64,000 bases of DNA from Pseudomonas guineae (GTDB lineage: Bacteria > Pseudomonadota > Gammaproteobacteria > Pseudomonadales > Pseudomonadaceae). A program made the translations under genes and the position numbers. The number at the start of each line of letters is the position of its first letter. The stretch's first letter is position 1. Positions 53,280 through 61,976 of this stretch are shown here, in pieces. Location: the NCBI RefSeq assembly GCF_900113745.1, contig NZ_FOQL01000007.1, positions 57,617-121,616 on the forward strand. Direction: 5' to 3'. Under the pieces are notes generated by a model. The model searched no databases and was not told the DNA's origin. It was given only the letters and a program-made list of their open reading frames with translations.

Positions 53280-54755
53280 ATGTCCGATTCATCTCCGCTG
53301 ACCCGCCAATGGTCGTTGATTGTGCTGCTGCTGGCTCTGCTCGGCTGTGGCTTCCTCGCCACCTCATTGGCCAGCTATTACGCCGCCCTCGACTCGATTC
53401 GTGCAGGGATCATCAACACCGAGCTGCCGCTGACTTCGGATAACGTCTATTCGGAAATCCAGAAGGACCTGGTCAGGCCCATCCTGATTTCTTCGATGAT
53501 GTCCCGCGATACCTTTATGCGCGATTGGGCACTCGACGGCGAGCAGGATGCCGAGCAGGTGGTCCGTTACCTGCGCGAAGTGCAAGAGCATTACGCCACG
53601 GTCACCAGCTTCTTCGTCTCCGCGAAAACCCACACCTACTACCAGGCCAAGGGCGTGCTCAAGCAGGTTAATGAAGCCGAGCCGCGTGATGACTGGTATT
53701 TCCGCGTACGCGATATGCAGACGCCTTACGAGATTAATGTGGACGTCGACTTGGCTAACGACGACCGCATGACCGTGTTTATCAACTACAAGGTGTTCGA
53801 CTACGAGCAGCGATTTATCGGCGCAACCGGTGTTGGCCTGACCGTGGATGCCGTGGTCAAGCTGATCGACACCTACCAGCAGCGCTATAACCGCAGCGTG
53901 TACTTTGTCGACACCGAGGGCCTTCTGGTACTCACCGGCAACAGCGGTGGGCCAATGGGTGCGCGCGTCGGCCAATCGCTCAACGAAATTGCCGGCCTGG
54001 AGGAGCTGATGGTCAAGCTGCCCCAGCCGCAAAGCGGAGATTTCGAATACCAGGAACAGGGGCGCGGCCACTTCCTCAACGTGCGTTTTATCCCCGAGTT
54101 GAACTGGTACCTGTTCGTCGATACATATGAAAACGGCGCATTGGCCGGTATCCGCAAATCGCTGTACATAAACCTACTGATTTGCCTAGTGATCAGCGCC
54201 CTTATCATTACCCTGGTCAGCCTCGCGCTGCGTCGTTATCAGCGCCGTATCAGCGCCCTGGCCACCACCGACTTGCTCACCGAACTGCCTAACCGCCGAG
54301 GCTTTGACCTGCTCGCCAATCAAGCAGTGCAGGAAGCCCGACGTGCGCCCAGCCCCCTGTGTGCGCTAATGCTCGACCTGGACAACTTCAAACAACTCAA
54401 CGACAGCCAGGGCCATATGGCCGGTGATGAAATGCTGCGCGGCTTTGCCAGCGACCTGCGCAATACCGTGCGCCAATCCGACATCATCTGCCGCTGGGGG
54501 GGTGAGGAATTCATCCTCCTGCTCAAAGACACTTCGCCTGAGCAAGCACGCGAACTGGGCGAGAAAATCCGCCAGCAAACCGAGCAAAACAGCATCCACT
54601 TCAACGGCGTGCAACTGCAGATCACCACCAGTATTGGCCTGGCGCAACTGCAGGCTGATGAATCGCTGGAGCAACTGATCGCCCGCGCCGACCGCGCGTT
54701 GTACCGAGCCAAGCAGAGCGGGCGCAACCGCCTGTGTGAAGAACCGCATGAGTGA
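53280..54755 (+). CDS. Membrane diguanylate cyclase with periplasmic Cache domain
   Basis: The protein has 491 residues. Two membrane helices (about 12-35 and 295-318) bracket a double-Cache sensor (YFRVRDMQTPYEINVDVDLAN region; RSVYFVDTEGLLVLTGNSG). The GGDEF domain is active by motif: DLLTELPNRRGFD at its start, RQSD I-site (about 397-400) five residues before GGEEF (about 406-410). So it should make c-di-GMP and be product-inhibited. It lies next to the fap activator and overlaps the following small gene. Confidence 0.92.
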   Translation: MSDSSPLTRQWSLIVLLLALLGCGFLATSLASYYAALDSIRAGIINTELPLTSDNVYSEIQKDLVRPILISSMMSRDTFMRDWALDGEQDAEQVVRYLREVQEHYATVTSFFVSAKTHTYYQAKGVLKQVNEAEPRDDWYFRVRDMQTPYEINVDVDLANDDRMTVFINYKVFDYEQRFIGATGVGLTVDAVVKLIDTYQQRYNRSVYFVDTEGLLVLTGNSGGPMGARVGQSLNEIAGLEELMVKLPQPQSGDFEYQEQGRGHFLNVRFIPELNWYLFVDTYENGALAGIRKSLYINLLICLVISALIITLVSLALRRYQRRISALATTDLLTELPNRRGFDLLANQAVQEARRAPSPLCALMLDLDNFKQLNDSQGHMAGDEMLRGFASDLRNTVRQSDIICRWGGEEFILLLKDTSPEQARELGEKIRQQTEQNSIHFNGVQLQITTSIGLAQLQADESLEQLIARADRALYRAKQSGRNRLCEEPHE

Positions 54756-54963
54756 CGCACCGAGCCACTGCCCCTGCTGTGGCCAGCTCAACCAATGCCC
54801 ACAGGCCACAAGCGCGTCACCCGTGACGCAGTGCTGGTGTTTTGCCGTAACCATTGATGCCCAGCAGCTGGCCAACCTGGCACCTCAACTGCGCAACAGC
54901 AGCTGCCTGTGCCCACGCTGCGCGCAGGGCCTGCCGCCTGATTCGCCGCCTGCAACCGACTAG
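54748..54963 (+). CDS. Cysteine-rich CWC-family protein
   Basis: The protein has 71 residues and nine Cys, arranged as HCPCCGQLNQCPQ near the start, QCWCF (the CWC motif) in the middle and CLCPRCAQGL near the end, which suggests a small zinc-binding fold. The start overlaps the cyclase stop by 8 nt and the gene ends 2 nt before the pseudouridine synthase, so it is cotranscribed with both. Function unknown; the family often precedes rsuA-type genes in Pseudomonas. Confidence 0.8.
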   Translation: MSDAPSHCPCCGQLNQCPQATSASPVTQCWCFAVTIDAQQLANLAPQLRNSSCLCPRCAQGLPPDSPPATD

Positions 54964-54965
54964 CC

Positions 54966-55658
54966 ATGCGCCTCGACCGCTTTATCAGCAACCTGCCCCA
55001 ATTCAACCGCCAAGCCGCACGTCGGCTATTGGCCAGCGGGCAGCTACGGGTGGATGGCGCAGTGGTCAGCGATGGCCTGTGCGAAGTCAGCCAATTCAGC
55101 CGCATTGAGCTCAATAGCGAATTGCTGCAAGCCGGCAAAACCGCACGCTACTTTATGCTGCACAAACCGCCGGGCGTGGTCAGCGCCACCGCACACGATG
55201 AACACCGCACCGTACTTGACCTACTCGACGAGCCGGATAAAGCCGAGCTGCACCTGGCCGGCCGCCTGGATCTGAACACCAGCGGCCTGCTGCTCATCAC
55301 CAACGATGGCCAATGGTCGCGTCGCCTGACCGAACCCAGCAGCCGATTGGGCAAGGTCTACCGGGTCGAAACCGAACAACCGATAACGCCTGAGTACATC
55401 GAAGTATTCGCCGGCGGCCTGTACTTCGCCTATGAAGACCTCACCACCCTGCCCGCCGAACTGCTCATCCTCAGCAGCCACAGCGCCCTGCTGACCCTGC
55501 ACGAAGGCCGCTACCATCAGGTTAAGCGCATGTTTGGCCACTTCCAAAACAAGGTCATCGGCCTGCACCGCTTGAGCATGGGCGCCATCGAACTCGACCC
55601 ACAGCTCGCCCCCGGCCAATACCGCGCACTCAGTGCCGCCGAAATCGCCCGTTGTTGA
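54966..55658 (+). CDS. rsuA: 16S rRNA pseudouridine 516 synthase, RsuA-type
   Basis: The protein has 230 residues. An N-terminal S4 RNA-binding domain (LDRFISNLPQFNRQAARRLL) precedes the catalytic domain with the essential Asp in GRLDLNTSGLLLITNDG and the closing EGRYHQVKRMFG. The order and length fit RsuA. It is the third gene of the cyclase-CWC-rsuA unit. Confidence 0.88.
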   Translation: MRLDRFISNLPQFNRQAARRLLASGQLRVDGAVVSDGLCEVSQFSRIELNSELLQAGKTARYFMLHKPPGVVSATAHDEHRTVLDLLDEPDKAELHLAGRLDLNTSGLLLITNDGQWSRRLTEPSSRLGKVYRVETEQPITPEYIEVFAGGLYFAYEDLTTLPAELLILSSHSALLTLHEGRYHQVKRMFGHFQNKVIGLHRLSMGAIELDPQLAPGQYRALSAAEIARC

Positions 55659-56046
55659 GCCTCCCGCCGCCTTCTTGTGCATACGACCAGTGGCAAAAGA
55701 AAAAACCAATAAAGACTTGTTAGTGCAACACACCGCTGTTTAAATCCAAGTACAAGGTCTTAACGTGACTGAATAGTCACAAGAGCCATCTAAACGTTCC
55801 ATCGGTTGCTTGCGCGCTGCGCGAAATGGGTTCCTGCCTGGTCAAAGACACCGCTCCACACCTGTAAAAAGGGCCGTGGACGATGCTCTATTTCAGCCCT
55901 AACTGATTGAAAATAAACAATTTATAAAATCCTCCAGCCTGACATCTTGCTGTCACGTCCAGGCGCTTATCTGTCTGCCCTATATAGCTCGGCTTAACGC
56001 TGCTGCCGTTAGCCGTGACCACTTTTATGCGCCAGGAGGAAACGAC
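55659..56046. other. Intergenic region upstream of the phaG-like gene
   Basis: This 388-nt region separates rsuA from phaG. AGGAGG just before the ATG is a strong ribosome-binding site, and an AT-rich CTATATA element at 55980-55986 could be a -10 box. No RNA gene, strong hairpin or other gene was recognised. Confidence 0.4.
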
Positions 56047-56931
56047 ATGAAGCCAGCCATTGCTGTCGTCGATATTCACAGGACGTTCAAGGTCCACACG
56101 GAGTTCTACGCCAACCCCAGCGCGCGCAAGACCATCATCCTGATCAACGGCTCACTGGCCACCACCGCCGCCTTTGCGCAAACCATCAAATACCTGCAAC
56201 CGCAGTTCAACGTGGTGCTGTACGACCAGCCCTACGCCGGTCAATCCAAGCCGCACAACAGCCACACCCGGCCGATTAGCAAGGAAGATGAAGCGAGCAT
56301 CCTGCTGGAACTGATCGAGCAGTTTCAGGCTGACTACCTGATGTCGTTTTCCTGGGGCGGCGTTGCCGCCATGCTCGCCCTGGCGCAGCGCCCAGCACGC
56401 ATCGAAAAAGCCGTCATCACCTCCTTCTCACCCCTGCTCAACGAACCGATGCTCGATTACCTGGAAAAAGGCATGGTCTGCCTGCAGGCCACCGACGGCG
56501 AACAGGTCGGCCAGTTGGTCAACAGCACCATCGGTAAATACCTACCCTCGCTGTTCAAACGCTACAACCAGCGCCATATCAGCCGCCTCGACCGCCACGA
56601 ATACCTGCAGATGTATGCACACATCAACCAGGTGGTGCACATGGACAACCACTGCCAGATGGAATGCCTGGCGGCCATCGACATCCCGCTGCTGTTTATC
56701 AATGGCGAACACGACGAATACACCGCCGCGCAGGATGTGCGCGTATTTGCCGAGTACCTGAGCGACTGCCAGTTCGTCACCATCAACAACGCTGGGCACT
56801 TTCTGGATATGGAACACAAAGGCGCATGGCTGCAAAGCCAAACCGCCCTGCTGAAATTCCTCCAAGCCCCGGCGCGCAGCAGCTCCAGCTTCCGTGCAGC
56901 GCCCAACCCGCAGCACGCGATCGCCGTATGA
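56047..56931 (+). CDS. phaG: PhaG: (R)-3-hydroxyacyl-ACP thioesterase/transacylase (RhlA relative)
   Basis: The protein has 294 residues, alpha/beta-hydrolase fold. The nucleophile elbow is SFSWGG (Ser at about 101), with NGEHDEYT and NNAGHFLDME supplying the acid and His regions. Recalled PhaG features match closely: TIILINGSLATTAAFAQT, YDQPYAGQSKPHN and a C-terminal QHAIAV. PhaG diverts fatty-acid-synthesis intermediates into medium-chain polyhydroxyalkanoate or related lipids. RhlA (rhamnolipid precursor synthase) is a homologue, but no rhlB neighbour is present. Confidence 0.85.
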   Translation: MKPAIAVVDIHRTFKVHTEFYANPSARKTIILINGSLATTAAFAQTIKYLQPQFNVVLYDQPYAGQSKPHNSHTRPISKEDEASILLELIEQFQADYLMSFSWGGVAAMLALAQRPARIEKAVITSFSPLLNEPMLDYLEKGMVCLQATDGEQVGQLVNSTIGKYLPSLFKRYNQRHISRLDRHEYLQMYAHINQVVHMDNHCQMECLAAIDIPLLFINGEHDEYTAAQDVRVFAEYLSDCQFVTINNAGHFLDMEHKGAWLQSQTALLKFLQAPARSSSSFRAAPNPQHAIAV

Positions 56932-57027
56932 AACAGCGCCGCAAACCCAGGCCTGCCGCGCAAAGACACAGATAACCGCGCGGCAGGCTTCATTTCGGCC
57001 AAGACTTCCGGTATAAAGGCACCCGCT

Positions 57028-57101
57028 GCGGACGTCGTATAGTGGTAATACCCTAGCTTCCCAAGCTAGAGCTGTGGGTTCGATTCCCACCGTCCGCTCC
57101 A
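57028..57101 (+). tRNA. tRNA-Gly (anticodon CCC)
   Basis: GCGGACG (57028-57034) pairs with CGTCCGC (57091-57097), the anticodon stem CTAGC/GCTAG holds the loop TTCCCAA (anticodon CCC), the T arm has TTCGATT and CCA is encoded (57099-57101). A TATAAA at 57012-57017 is a good -10. It is the likely prophage attachment target; Pf4 of P. aeruginosa also uses a tRNA-Gly. Confidence 0.96.
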
Positions 57102-57114
57102 AATCGCAGAATCT

Positions 57115-57150
57115 AAAGCCCTGATTTCTAACAAGATTTCGGGGCTTTTT
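57115..57150. terminator. Terminator hairpin between tRNA-Gly and the phage integrase
   Basis: AAAGCCC (57115-57121) pairs with GGGCTTT (57142-57148), followed by T-rich sequence on the plus strand, 14 nt after the tRNA; on the minus strand it follows the integrase stop at once. It may serve both transcripts. Confidence 0.6.
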
Positions 57151-58162
57151 AGTTTCTGGGCTGAGGCAGTGTCGAAAAAGTGTCGACTATTGGGTTTAGC
57201 CGAAGAGCATCCTGCAGGTGATCCGGCGACAAGTGCGCATAGCGCATGGTCATGTTTACAGACGAGTGCCCAAGCACCTTTTGCAAGGTCAGGATGTTAC
57301 CGCCAGAAATAACGAAGTGACTGGCAAAGGTGTGGCGAAGTACATGCGTGGCCTGCCCTGCAGGTAGCTTGATAGATGTTGACTCCAGAACACGGCTGAA
57401 ATGACGCATACAGTTCGGGAACGGACCGTATTTTTTGAAGTAGTCGAGTAACGCCCGCTCCAGCGCCGGATGAACTGGAATGCTCCGAGTCCGCCGAGAC
57501 TTGGTATTAGCAAAGGTCACAGCACCGTTCTTAACCCGCGAAGACACAAGCCCTTGAGCCTCACCCCAACGCGCACCGGTAGCGAGACAGACGCGAGCGA
57601 TAAGCGCCAAGTGTTCACAGTTAGGGTAAGTGTCGAATGTCTGCAGCAGCTCGGTTACCTGGGCATGGGAAAGGAACGATAGCGGCCGTTCCTGCAGGCG
57701 TAGCGGTCGAACCTTGGCCAAGGGGTTCGGGTAATCAATATCGCCCAGGCGATGCAGCTCATTGAACAGTGATTTGAGGTAGCCAAGGCGGTTGTTCAGG
57801 GTTTTGCCGTGGATACCGTCTGCAAGGTGCTGACCACGAAGCTTGCAGAACTGATCAGCCGTGAACTTGATCGCTATAGGATCACCCAGCTCGCGCACCA
57901 GCTTTTCCAAAACCTGTTTGAGCCTCACCGAATCCGCCAGGGTGTGTCCGTGCAGATCGTAGTAACGCTGGGCCAGTTCAGAGAGTTTACGGCGATCTTT
58001 TGGCTTGGGTGCCCAATCCGGCGTTTCTATCACCTTGGCTCTGCAGGTGGCTTCAAAGCGTGATGCTTCGCCCTTAGTCTTGAAGGCTTTACGAAAGCGC
58101 TTGCCCTTGATCGGCTCTACATCGACTTTCCAGCGCCCGTCAGCAAGTTGCTCAATAGCCAT
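57149..58162 (-). CDS. Tyrosine integrase of the filamentous prophage
   Basis: The protein has 337 residues. The core domain shows the tyrosine-recombinase residues: Arg in GARWGEAQG, HVLRHTFASHF (His-x-x-Arg), GHSSVNMTMRYAH with the nucleophilic Tyr. An N-terminal DNA-binding segment precedes it. Its 3' end lies next to tRNA-Gly, the usual place for an integrase that uses that gene as attB. The start overlaps the replication gene's stop. Confidence 0.94.
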   Translation of the reverse strand: MAIEQLADGRWKVDVEPIKGKRFRKAFKTKGEASRFEATCRAKVIETPDWAPKPKDRRKLSELAQRYYDLHGHTLADSVRLKQVLEKLVRELGDPIAIKFTADQFCKLRGQHLADGIHGKTLNNRLGYLKSLFNELHRLGDIDYPNPLAKVRPLRLQERPLSFLSHAQVTELLQTFDTYPNCEHLALIARVCLATGARWGEAQGLVSSRVKNGAVTFANTKSRRTRSIPVHPALERALLDYFKKYGPFPNCMRHFSRVLESTSIKLPAGQATHVLRHTFASHFVISGGNILTLQKVLGHSSVNMTMRYAHLSPDHLQDALRLNPIVDTFSTLPQPRN

Positions 58163-59445
58163 TAGATAGCCCTACCCCAACGAACATGGCGTTCCTCAAG
58201 GATGCCTTTGATGTGCTTATACAGCCCGTCCTCATCCATGCCTTTGGCGGCATAGTGGTCGCGGATCACTGGCCAGCATTCCCAATCCTTGAGCCGATAA
58301 AATGCTTTTCTAGCGCCCACTCGCTCCCGTGCCAGCAGGCTTACGAAGTTTCCCAGGAAGAGTTCCACGTTCTTGCCGGAGAAGCCCCGCGAGGTCTTGT
58401 ATTGCCGTTTGTACTCAGTGGTATCAACCAGGGAATCAACAGGAAGGTCTACGCGCACGTCATCACGAATGAGTGTCCAGATAGGCTCAAAGTAGCCAGG
58501 GCGAGCCAGTAGCTTGAATTGGCGCAAGCCATAGCGCCAAAGGCCGTCTAGATGCGGTGCAAAGGCTGCATAGCTGTTGCTGTCGATGGCTTGGCCGGTG
58601 TGCAGATCCACAGAGCCACAAGCAAACTGCTGGATAACAGAATGGTGGTAGCGCAGCTCTACACGCCATACAGGTTGCTCAGGATCGTAATTGTCTGGGT
58701 CTTGGTCGTCGAAGCTGTCGCGGCGCTTCCACACACCTTCCCAGTAGTCGAGCTTGTCAGTGGCGCGGGCCTGTAGGGTCTTGTTGTAGATGCCTAGCTG
58801 AACGCTACCAGCCGAGCCGAACAGGAAAGATTGCCCCTTGCCGTAGGTCGCAGACTCCAACGTCCATTGAATTTCCTTAATGCCGGAAATGTCGCGGGCA
58901 GCACGTGAGCGGCAGTGCATGCGGGCAACCAGATCATCCGGAGGCGTCCAGCCCTGGAGGTCTAGCGCGAGGTGAACAGCACACTGGTTGCGCTCAACAT
59001 GAGTCAGAACGTGTTCTGCGTAGTAGTCCATGTGTTCCTGCAGGCGCTCAGGTGACAGGCTGTCGATTGCATGGGGTGACACTTCGATTTTCAGGTGAGG
59101 CCCAATGTTGTCTTGCTTGGCGTTGAAGTTCTTCACCAGCAGGATGATTCCCAGGTCAGCGTTTTGCAGCTTGTACTGGTAGCCAGAGTCTTTGCCTACA
59201 CGACCGGCATGCCAGCGCTGACCCGCGAAATTAACCAGGGTCCCCGGCTTGTCGAACAGACACATGATTTCCGGGCGGATCAGCCCACGGTAAAGCTGGC
59301 GAACGGTATCAACGCCACAATGAAGAATGCGAACGCCTGAAAGATCGGTGAGAGTGAAATTGCCAGGGTCGACAAACAAACGACCAAGCTTGTCATCCTC
59401 TGCCGTCAGAGCATTTAAACGTTGGTGATCTTTTACCGTTGCCAT
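58162..59445 (-). CDS. Filamentous-phage replication initiation protein
   Basis: The protein has 427 residues and resembles the replication initiation factor family (PF02486) of inoviruses, including Pf1: VDTVRQLYRGLIRPE, HLKIEVSPHAID, GIYNKTLQARATDKLDYW, RVELRYHHSVIQQF. These proteins nick the viral origin for rolling-circle replication. It lies between integrase and secretin, where Pf phages have it directly after Zot. The nick-site Tyr was not assigned. Confidence 0.87.
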   Translation of the reverse strand: MATVKDHQRLNALTAEDDKLGRLFVDPGNFTLTDLSGVRILHCGVDTVRQLYRGLIRPEIMCLFDKPGTLVNFAGQRWHAGRVGKDSGYQYKLQNADLGIILLVKNFNAKQDNIGPHLKIEVSPHAIDSLSPERLQEHMDYYAEHVLTHVERNQCAVHLALDLQGWTPPDDLVARMHCRSRAARDISGIKEIQWTLESATYGKGQSFLFGSAGSVQLGIYNKTLQARATDKLDYWEGVWKRRDSFDDQDPDNYDPEQPVWRVELRYHHSVIQQFACGSVDLHTGQAIDSNSYAAFAPHLDGLWRYGLRQFKLLARPGYFEPIWTLIRDDVRVDLPVDSLVDTTEYKRQYKTSRGFSGKNVELFLGNFVSLLARERVGARKAFYRLKDWECWPVIRDHYAAKGMDEDGLYKHIKGILEERHVRWGRAI

Positions 59446-59491
59446 TGCTTTACCTATTGCTGAGTAATGCGGAAGTTATTGTCTTGTTATC

Positions 59492-59535
59492 TGACGTGCT
59501 ACAGGGACGTCACCGGGCGCTCTCGGCGCGCCCGG
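59492..59535. other. Two adjacent hairpins, candidate phage origin or packaging signal
   Basis: TGACGT (59492-59497) pairs with ACGTCA (59507-59512) across 9 nt. Immediately after, CCGGGCGC (59513-59520) pairs with GCGCCCGG (59528-59535) across 7 nt. They fill the only gap between replication and secretin genes; the second overlaps the secretin 3' end. Paired hairpins in a phage intergenic region are typical of inovirus origins and packaging signals. No T-run supports a terminator. Confidence 0.5.
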
Positions 59536-60865
59536 CGAGGTCTCCCGCTGCGCGCAAACCCTCGCCGGGCCGCCAGAGCGACAAATCCACCCAGGGCTTC
59601 ATGTCATCAGGCACGACCACAGAGTCCCCCAGGCGATGAATACGGGCGGTCAGCAGGACAACGAGGTTGGTGGTGCGCACCCGCTCTGACTCCGAACGGA
59701 AGATCCGCCCGAGGTAAGGGATATCGCCCAGGATCGGTATGGCGGCGACGGACTTGTCGTTTTGCTGTGAGCGCAGGCCACCCAACAACACGCCCTGGCC
59801 ATCCTTGAGCTGCACCCGCGTTAATACCCGCCGCGTGTTGGTGATGATGTCGGCGGCGGTCTTGTCATCCGAAACGCTGGAGGCGGACTGGTTGACCTGC
59901 AATTCAATGGCATCGGCTGGGGTGATAAAGGGCGTGACCTCAAGGGAAACCCCGACATCCTGGCGCACGATGGTTTGAAAGGGATCTGAGGCCGGCGTTG
60001 AGCCGCTGGTGGTTTGGCCGGTTATAAACGGGACGTTCTGGCCGACGACGATGGAGGCGGCTTCTCGGTTGAGGGTGAGCAGCTGAGGCGTGGACAGAAG
60101 CCGGCTGCTACCGCTGGTTTTGATAGCCTGGAGGAAGGCCGAAATAGTCGGGCCTGAAAAGGTCAGGCTAAACCCGAGGTCTGATTTATCACTGCCTCGC
60201 AACGATGCCCCGGCAAGGTCGAGGCGCTCGGTTTGGCCGGTGATGTTGAGGCCGAGCGCGGTGAAGTCATCATCGGACAGCTCAGCAATCACGGCGGTGA
60301 TTTCCACTTGCCGGCGTGGCCGGTCGATTTCCGCGATGACTTGGCGGATGGCTTCCAGCTGCTTGGCGGTGGCGGTCACGATGATGGCGTTTGAAGTCGG
60401 TGACGGCGTGACCATGACCTGGTTGGGCGTGGAGTCTTGGTTGTCGGTGCGTGAAGTGAGCACATCACGCACCGACTGTTCGGCAAAATCGGCCTGCAGG
60501 TGCTGCAGCTGGAAAACCTCAGTGACCAGTTCCGGGGACTGGGGGATCTGCTGCGCGCTGATGCGGATGGTGGTCGGCGTGGATGAGAAGTGAAAACCCG
60601 AGGACTGCACGGCGCTTTCAAGCAGCTGCTCTAGCTCTTTATCGCTGCTGTAGGTGGCGAAGATGGAGACCGGCGCCGAGCGAATATCCGACCCCACCAC
60701 CACCGACTTGTTGAGCTGGACAGCTGACCACTCAACGAAGTCTTGCAGGGTGGCGTCATACAGCTCAACACGCTCAGTCGACTGCGCAGGCGGAGCCATC
60801 ATCAGGAACAGGCTAATCAAGGTAATGACGTAGAGGCAAAACCAGTTGTGCACACGTGTGGTCAT
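59510..60865 (-). CDS. Phage secretin (pIV/GspD type)
   Basis: The protein has 451 residues. A signal peptide ends near APPAQSTERV. A short N-domain (VELYDATLQDFVEWSAVQLN) and a KH-like N1 domain (VMVTPSPTSNAIIVTATAKQ) lead into a secretin domain with VGQNVPFITGQTT, VGVSLEVTPFI and LLGGLRSQQ. It should form the outer-membrane exit channel for virions. The ATG at 60865 has AGGTGA upstream and lies 4 nt after Zot. Pf1 and Pf4 lack such a gene. Confidence 0.9.
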   Translation of the reverse strand: MTTRVHNWFCLYVITLISLFLMMAPPAQSTERVELYDATLQDFVEWSAVQLNKSVVVGSDIRSAPVSIFATYSSDKELEQLLESAVQSSGFHFSSTPTTIRISAQQIPQSPELVTEVFQLQHLQADFAEQSVRDVLTSRTDNQDSTPNQVMVTPSPTSNAIIVTATAKQLEAIRQVIAEIDRPRRQVEITAVIAELSDDDFTALGLNITGQTERLDLAGASLRGSDKSDLGFSLTFSGPTISAFLQAIKTSGSSRLLSTPQLLTLNREAASIVVGQNVPFITGQTTSGSTPASDPFQTIVRQDVGVSLEVTPFITPADAIELQVNQSASSVSDDKTAADIITNTRRVLTRVQLKDGQGVLLGGLRSQQNDKSVAAIPILGDIPYLGRIFRSESERVRTTNLVVLLTARIHRLGDSVVVPDDMKPWVDLSLWRPGEGLRAAGDLAGRAESAR

Positions 60866-60869
60866 GGGG

Positions 60870-61967
60870 TCACCTGTAGACAGAGAGGTAGTCAGCATCA
60901 CGCACCAAGAGCGCTTCTCTTGGGCCGCGATCCTTGACGGTGATGTTGCGAACGAGCAGATCCTCGGTGCTAATCCGGGCACCGGATTTATCAACGAAGA
61001 CATACACAACCGTGCCGGCTAAACGGCCATAAGAGGCGATGCGCAGCTCACTGAACTCATCAGCCAGTGGCGTGCTGGAAAGCACCTGTACGGGTGTGGG
61101 TTGAGCGGCATCGGCAACGGGCTGGTTGACCAGGGCAATGGCCATAAGCCCCGGCAGCGAAATACAGAGCGCGATAAAGCCGCCGAGGAAGAAGGCGTTA
61201 ATCACCCGTGTTCGGCGGAAAAATATTTTGCTGGTTCGCATAAAGAAACCCATGGTGCGAGGGGATGGCGGAAGCAGCCGACGCCAATAGCCGGGCGGCA
61301 ACATGGAGTACGAACCCTTGTCGTAGTCCTTGTTGTATTCCTGGGTGGTGTCGTAAAAGCTGTAAAACTCTTTGCCCTGGTAAAACCAGTCTTCAACCTT
61401 GGGCGAGTTGAATTTGGCCCCGTACTTCACAACGGCTTGGTGCATCTTGGGCAGGTTGCCCTTCCACATGCCGAGGGTGAGCAAGCGCCCTGGAATGCGC
61501 AGGAAGAACGGGATCTTGAGCTTGTCCCAGCGGTTGATATAAACCACATGCTCAGCGATGGATTCGCGGATTTGCTTGTCGATCACGTTGACGTTTTGCA
61601 CGCACAACCACAGATCCCAGCGGCGCTTACGCAAGAACAGAAAGAACTTGAGCAGGTCGGTGCGGCCACCTTGGTTCCAGTCGCGGGAGTTGAGCCAAAC
61701 CCCAGCCTCATCCAGAAAGATGCCGCCGAATTTTTCCTCATCGTAGGTATCGTGGCCGAACTCTAAGCCGATCAGATCCGCAGCAGACGGCAGATCCGGC
61801 AGGCGAATCAGGCGCGAGTATTTGTTGTCGCGCTTGCACAGCTTGTCCATTTTCACATCGACGTTAACGGCCACACGCCGACCGGCTTTTAAGTAGTCGA
61901 GGATCTTTAAGATCAGCAGCAGGGTTTTGCCAGCACCCAGTTTGCCGGTGACGATGTAAACAGCCAT
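60870..61967 (-). CDS. Zot-family phage assembly ATPase (pI-like)
   Basis: The protein has 365 residues. The N-terminal ATPase has Walker A GKLGAGKTLL (about 8-17) and Walker B GGIFLDEAGVWLNSRDW; a single membrane helix (about 265-290, INAFFLGGFIALCISLPGL) anchors it, leaving a periplasmic tail. It powers phage extrusion through the secretin that follows it. I use the ATG at 61967, AAGGA being 6 nt upstream; ATG 61973 abuts the site. Confidence 0.92.
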   Translation of the reverse strand: MAVYIVTGKLGAGKTLLLILKILDYLKAGRRVAVNVDVKMDKLCKRDNKYSRLIRLPDLPSAADLIGLEFGHDTYDEEKFGGIFLDEAGVWLNSRDWNQGGRTDLLKFFLFLRKRRWDLWLCVQNVNVIDKQIRESIAEHVVYINRWDKLKIPFFLRIPGRLLTLGMWKGNLPKMHQAVVKYGAKFNSPKVEDWFYQGKEFYSFYDTTQEYNKDYDKGSYSMLPPGYWRRLLPPSPRTMGFFMRTSKIFFRRTRVINAFFLGGFIALCISLPGLMAIALVNQPVADAAQPTPVQVLSSTPLADEFSELRIASYGRLAGTVVYVFVDKSGARISTEDLLVRNITVKDRGPREALLVRDADYLSVYR

Positions 61968-61976
61968 GGGCATTCC

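Noticed and set aside
53364..54071. A 235-codon open frame antisense to the diguanylate cyclase
   Set aside because: It lies entirely inside a gene with clear domains, has no similarity or ribosome-binding site, and its composition is that of a GC-rich shadow frame.
56047..56931. rhlA (rhamnolipid precursor synthase)
   Set aside because: The N-terminus, the DQPYAGQSKPHN segment and the C-terminus resemble PhaG more than RhlA, and no rhlB is adjacent.
60870..61967. Zonula occludens toxin as a virulence factor
   Set aside because: The domain name comes from Vibrio; in this gene context it is the phage assembly ATPase.
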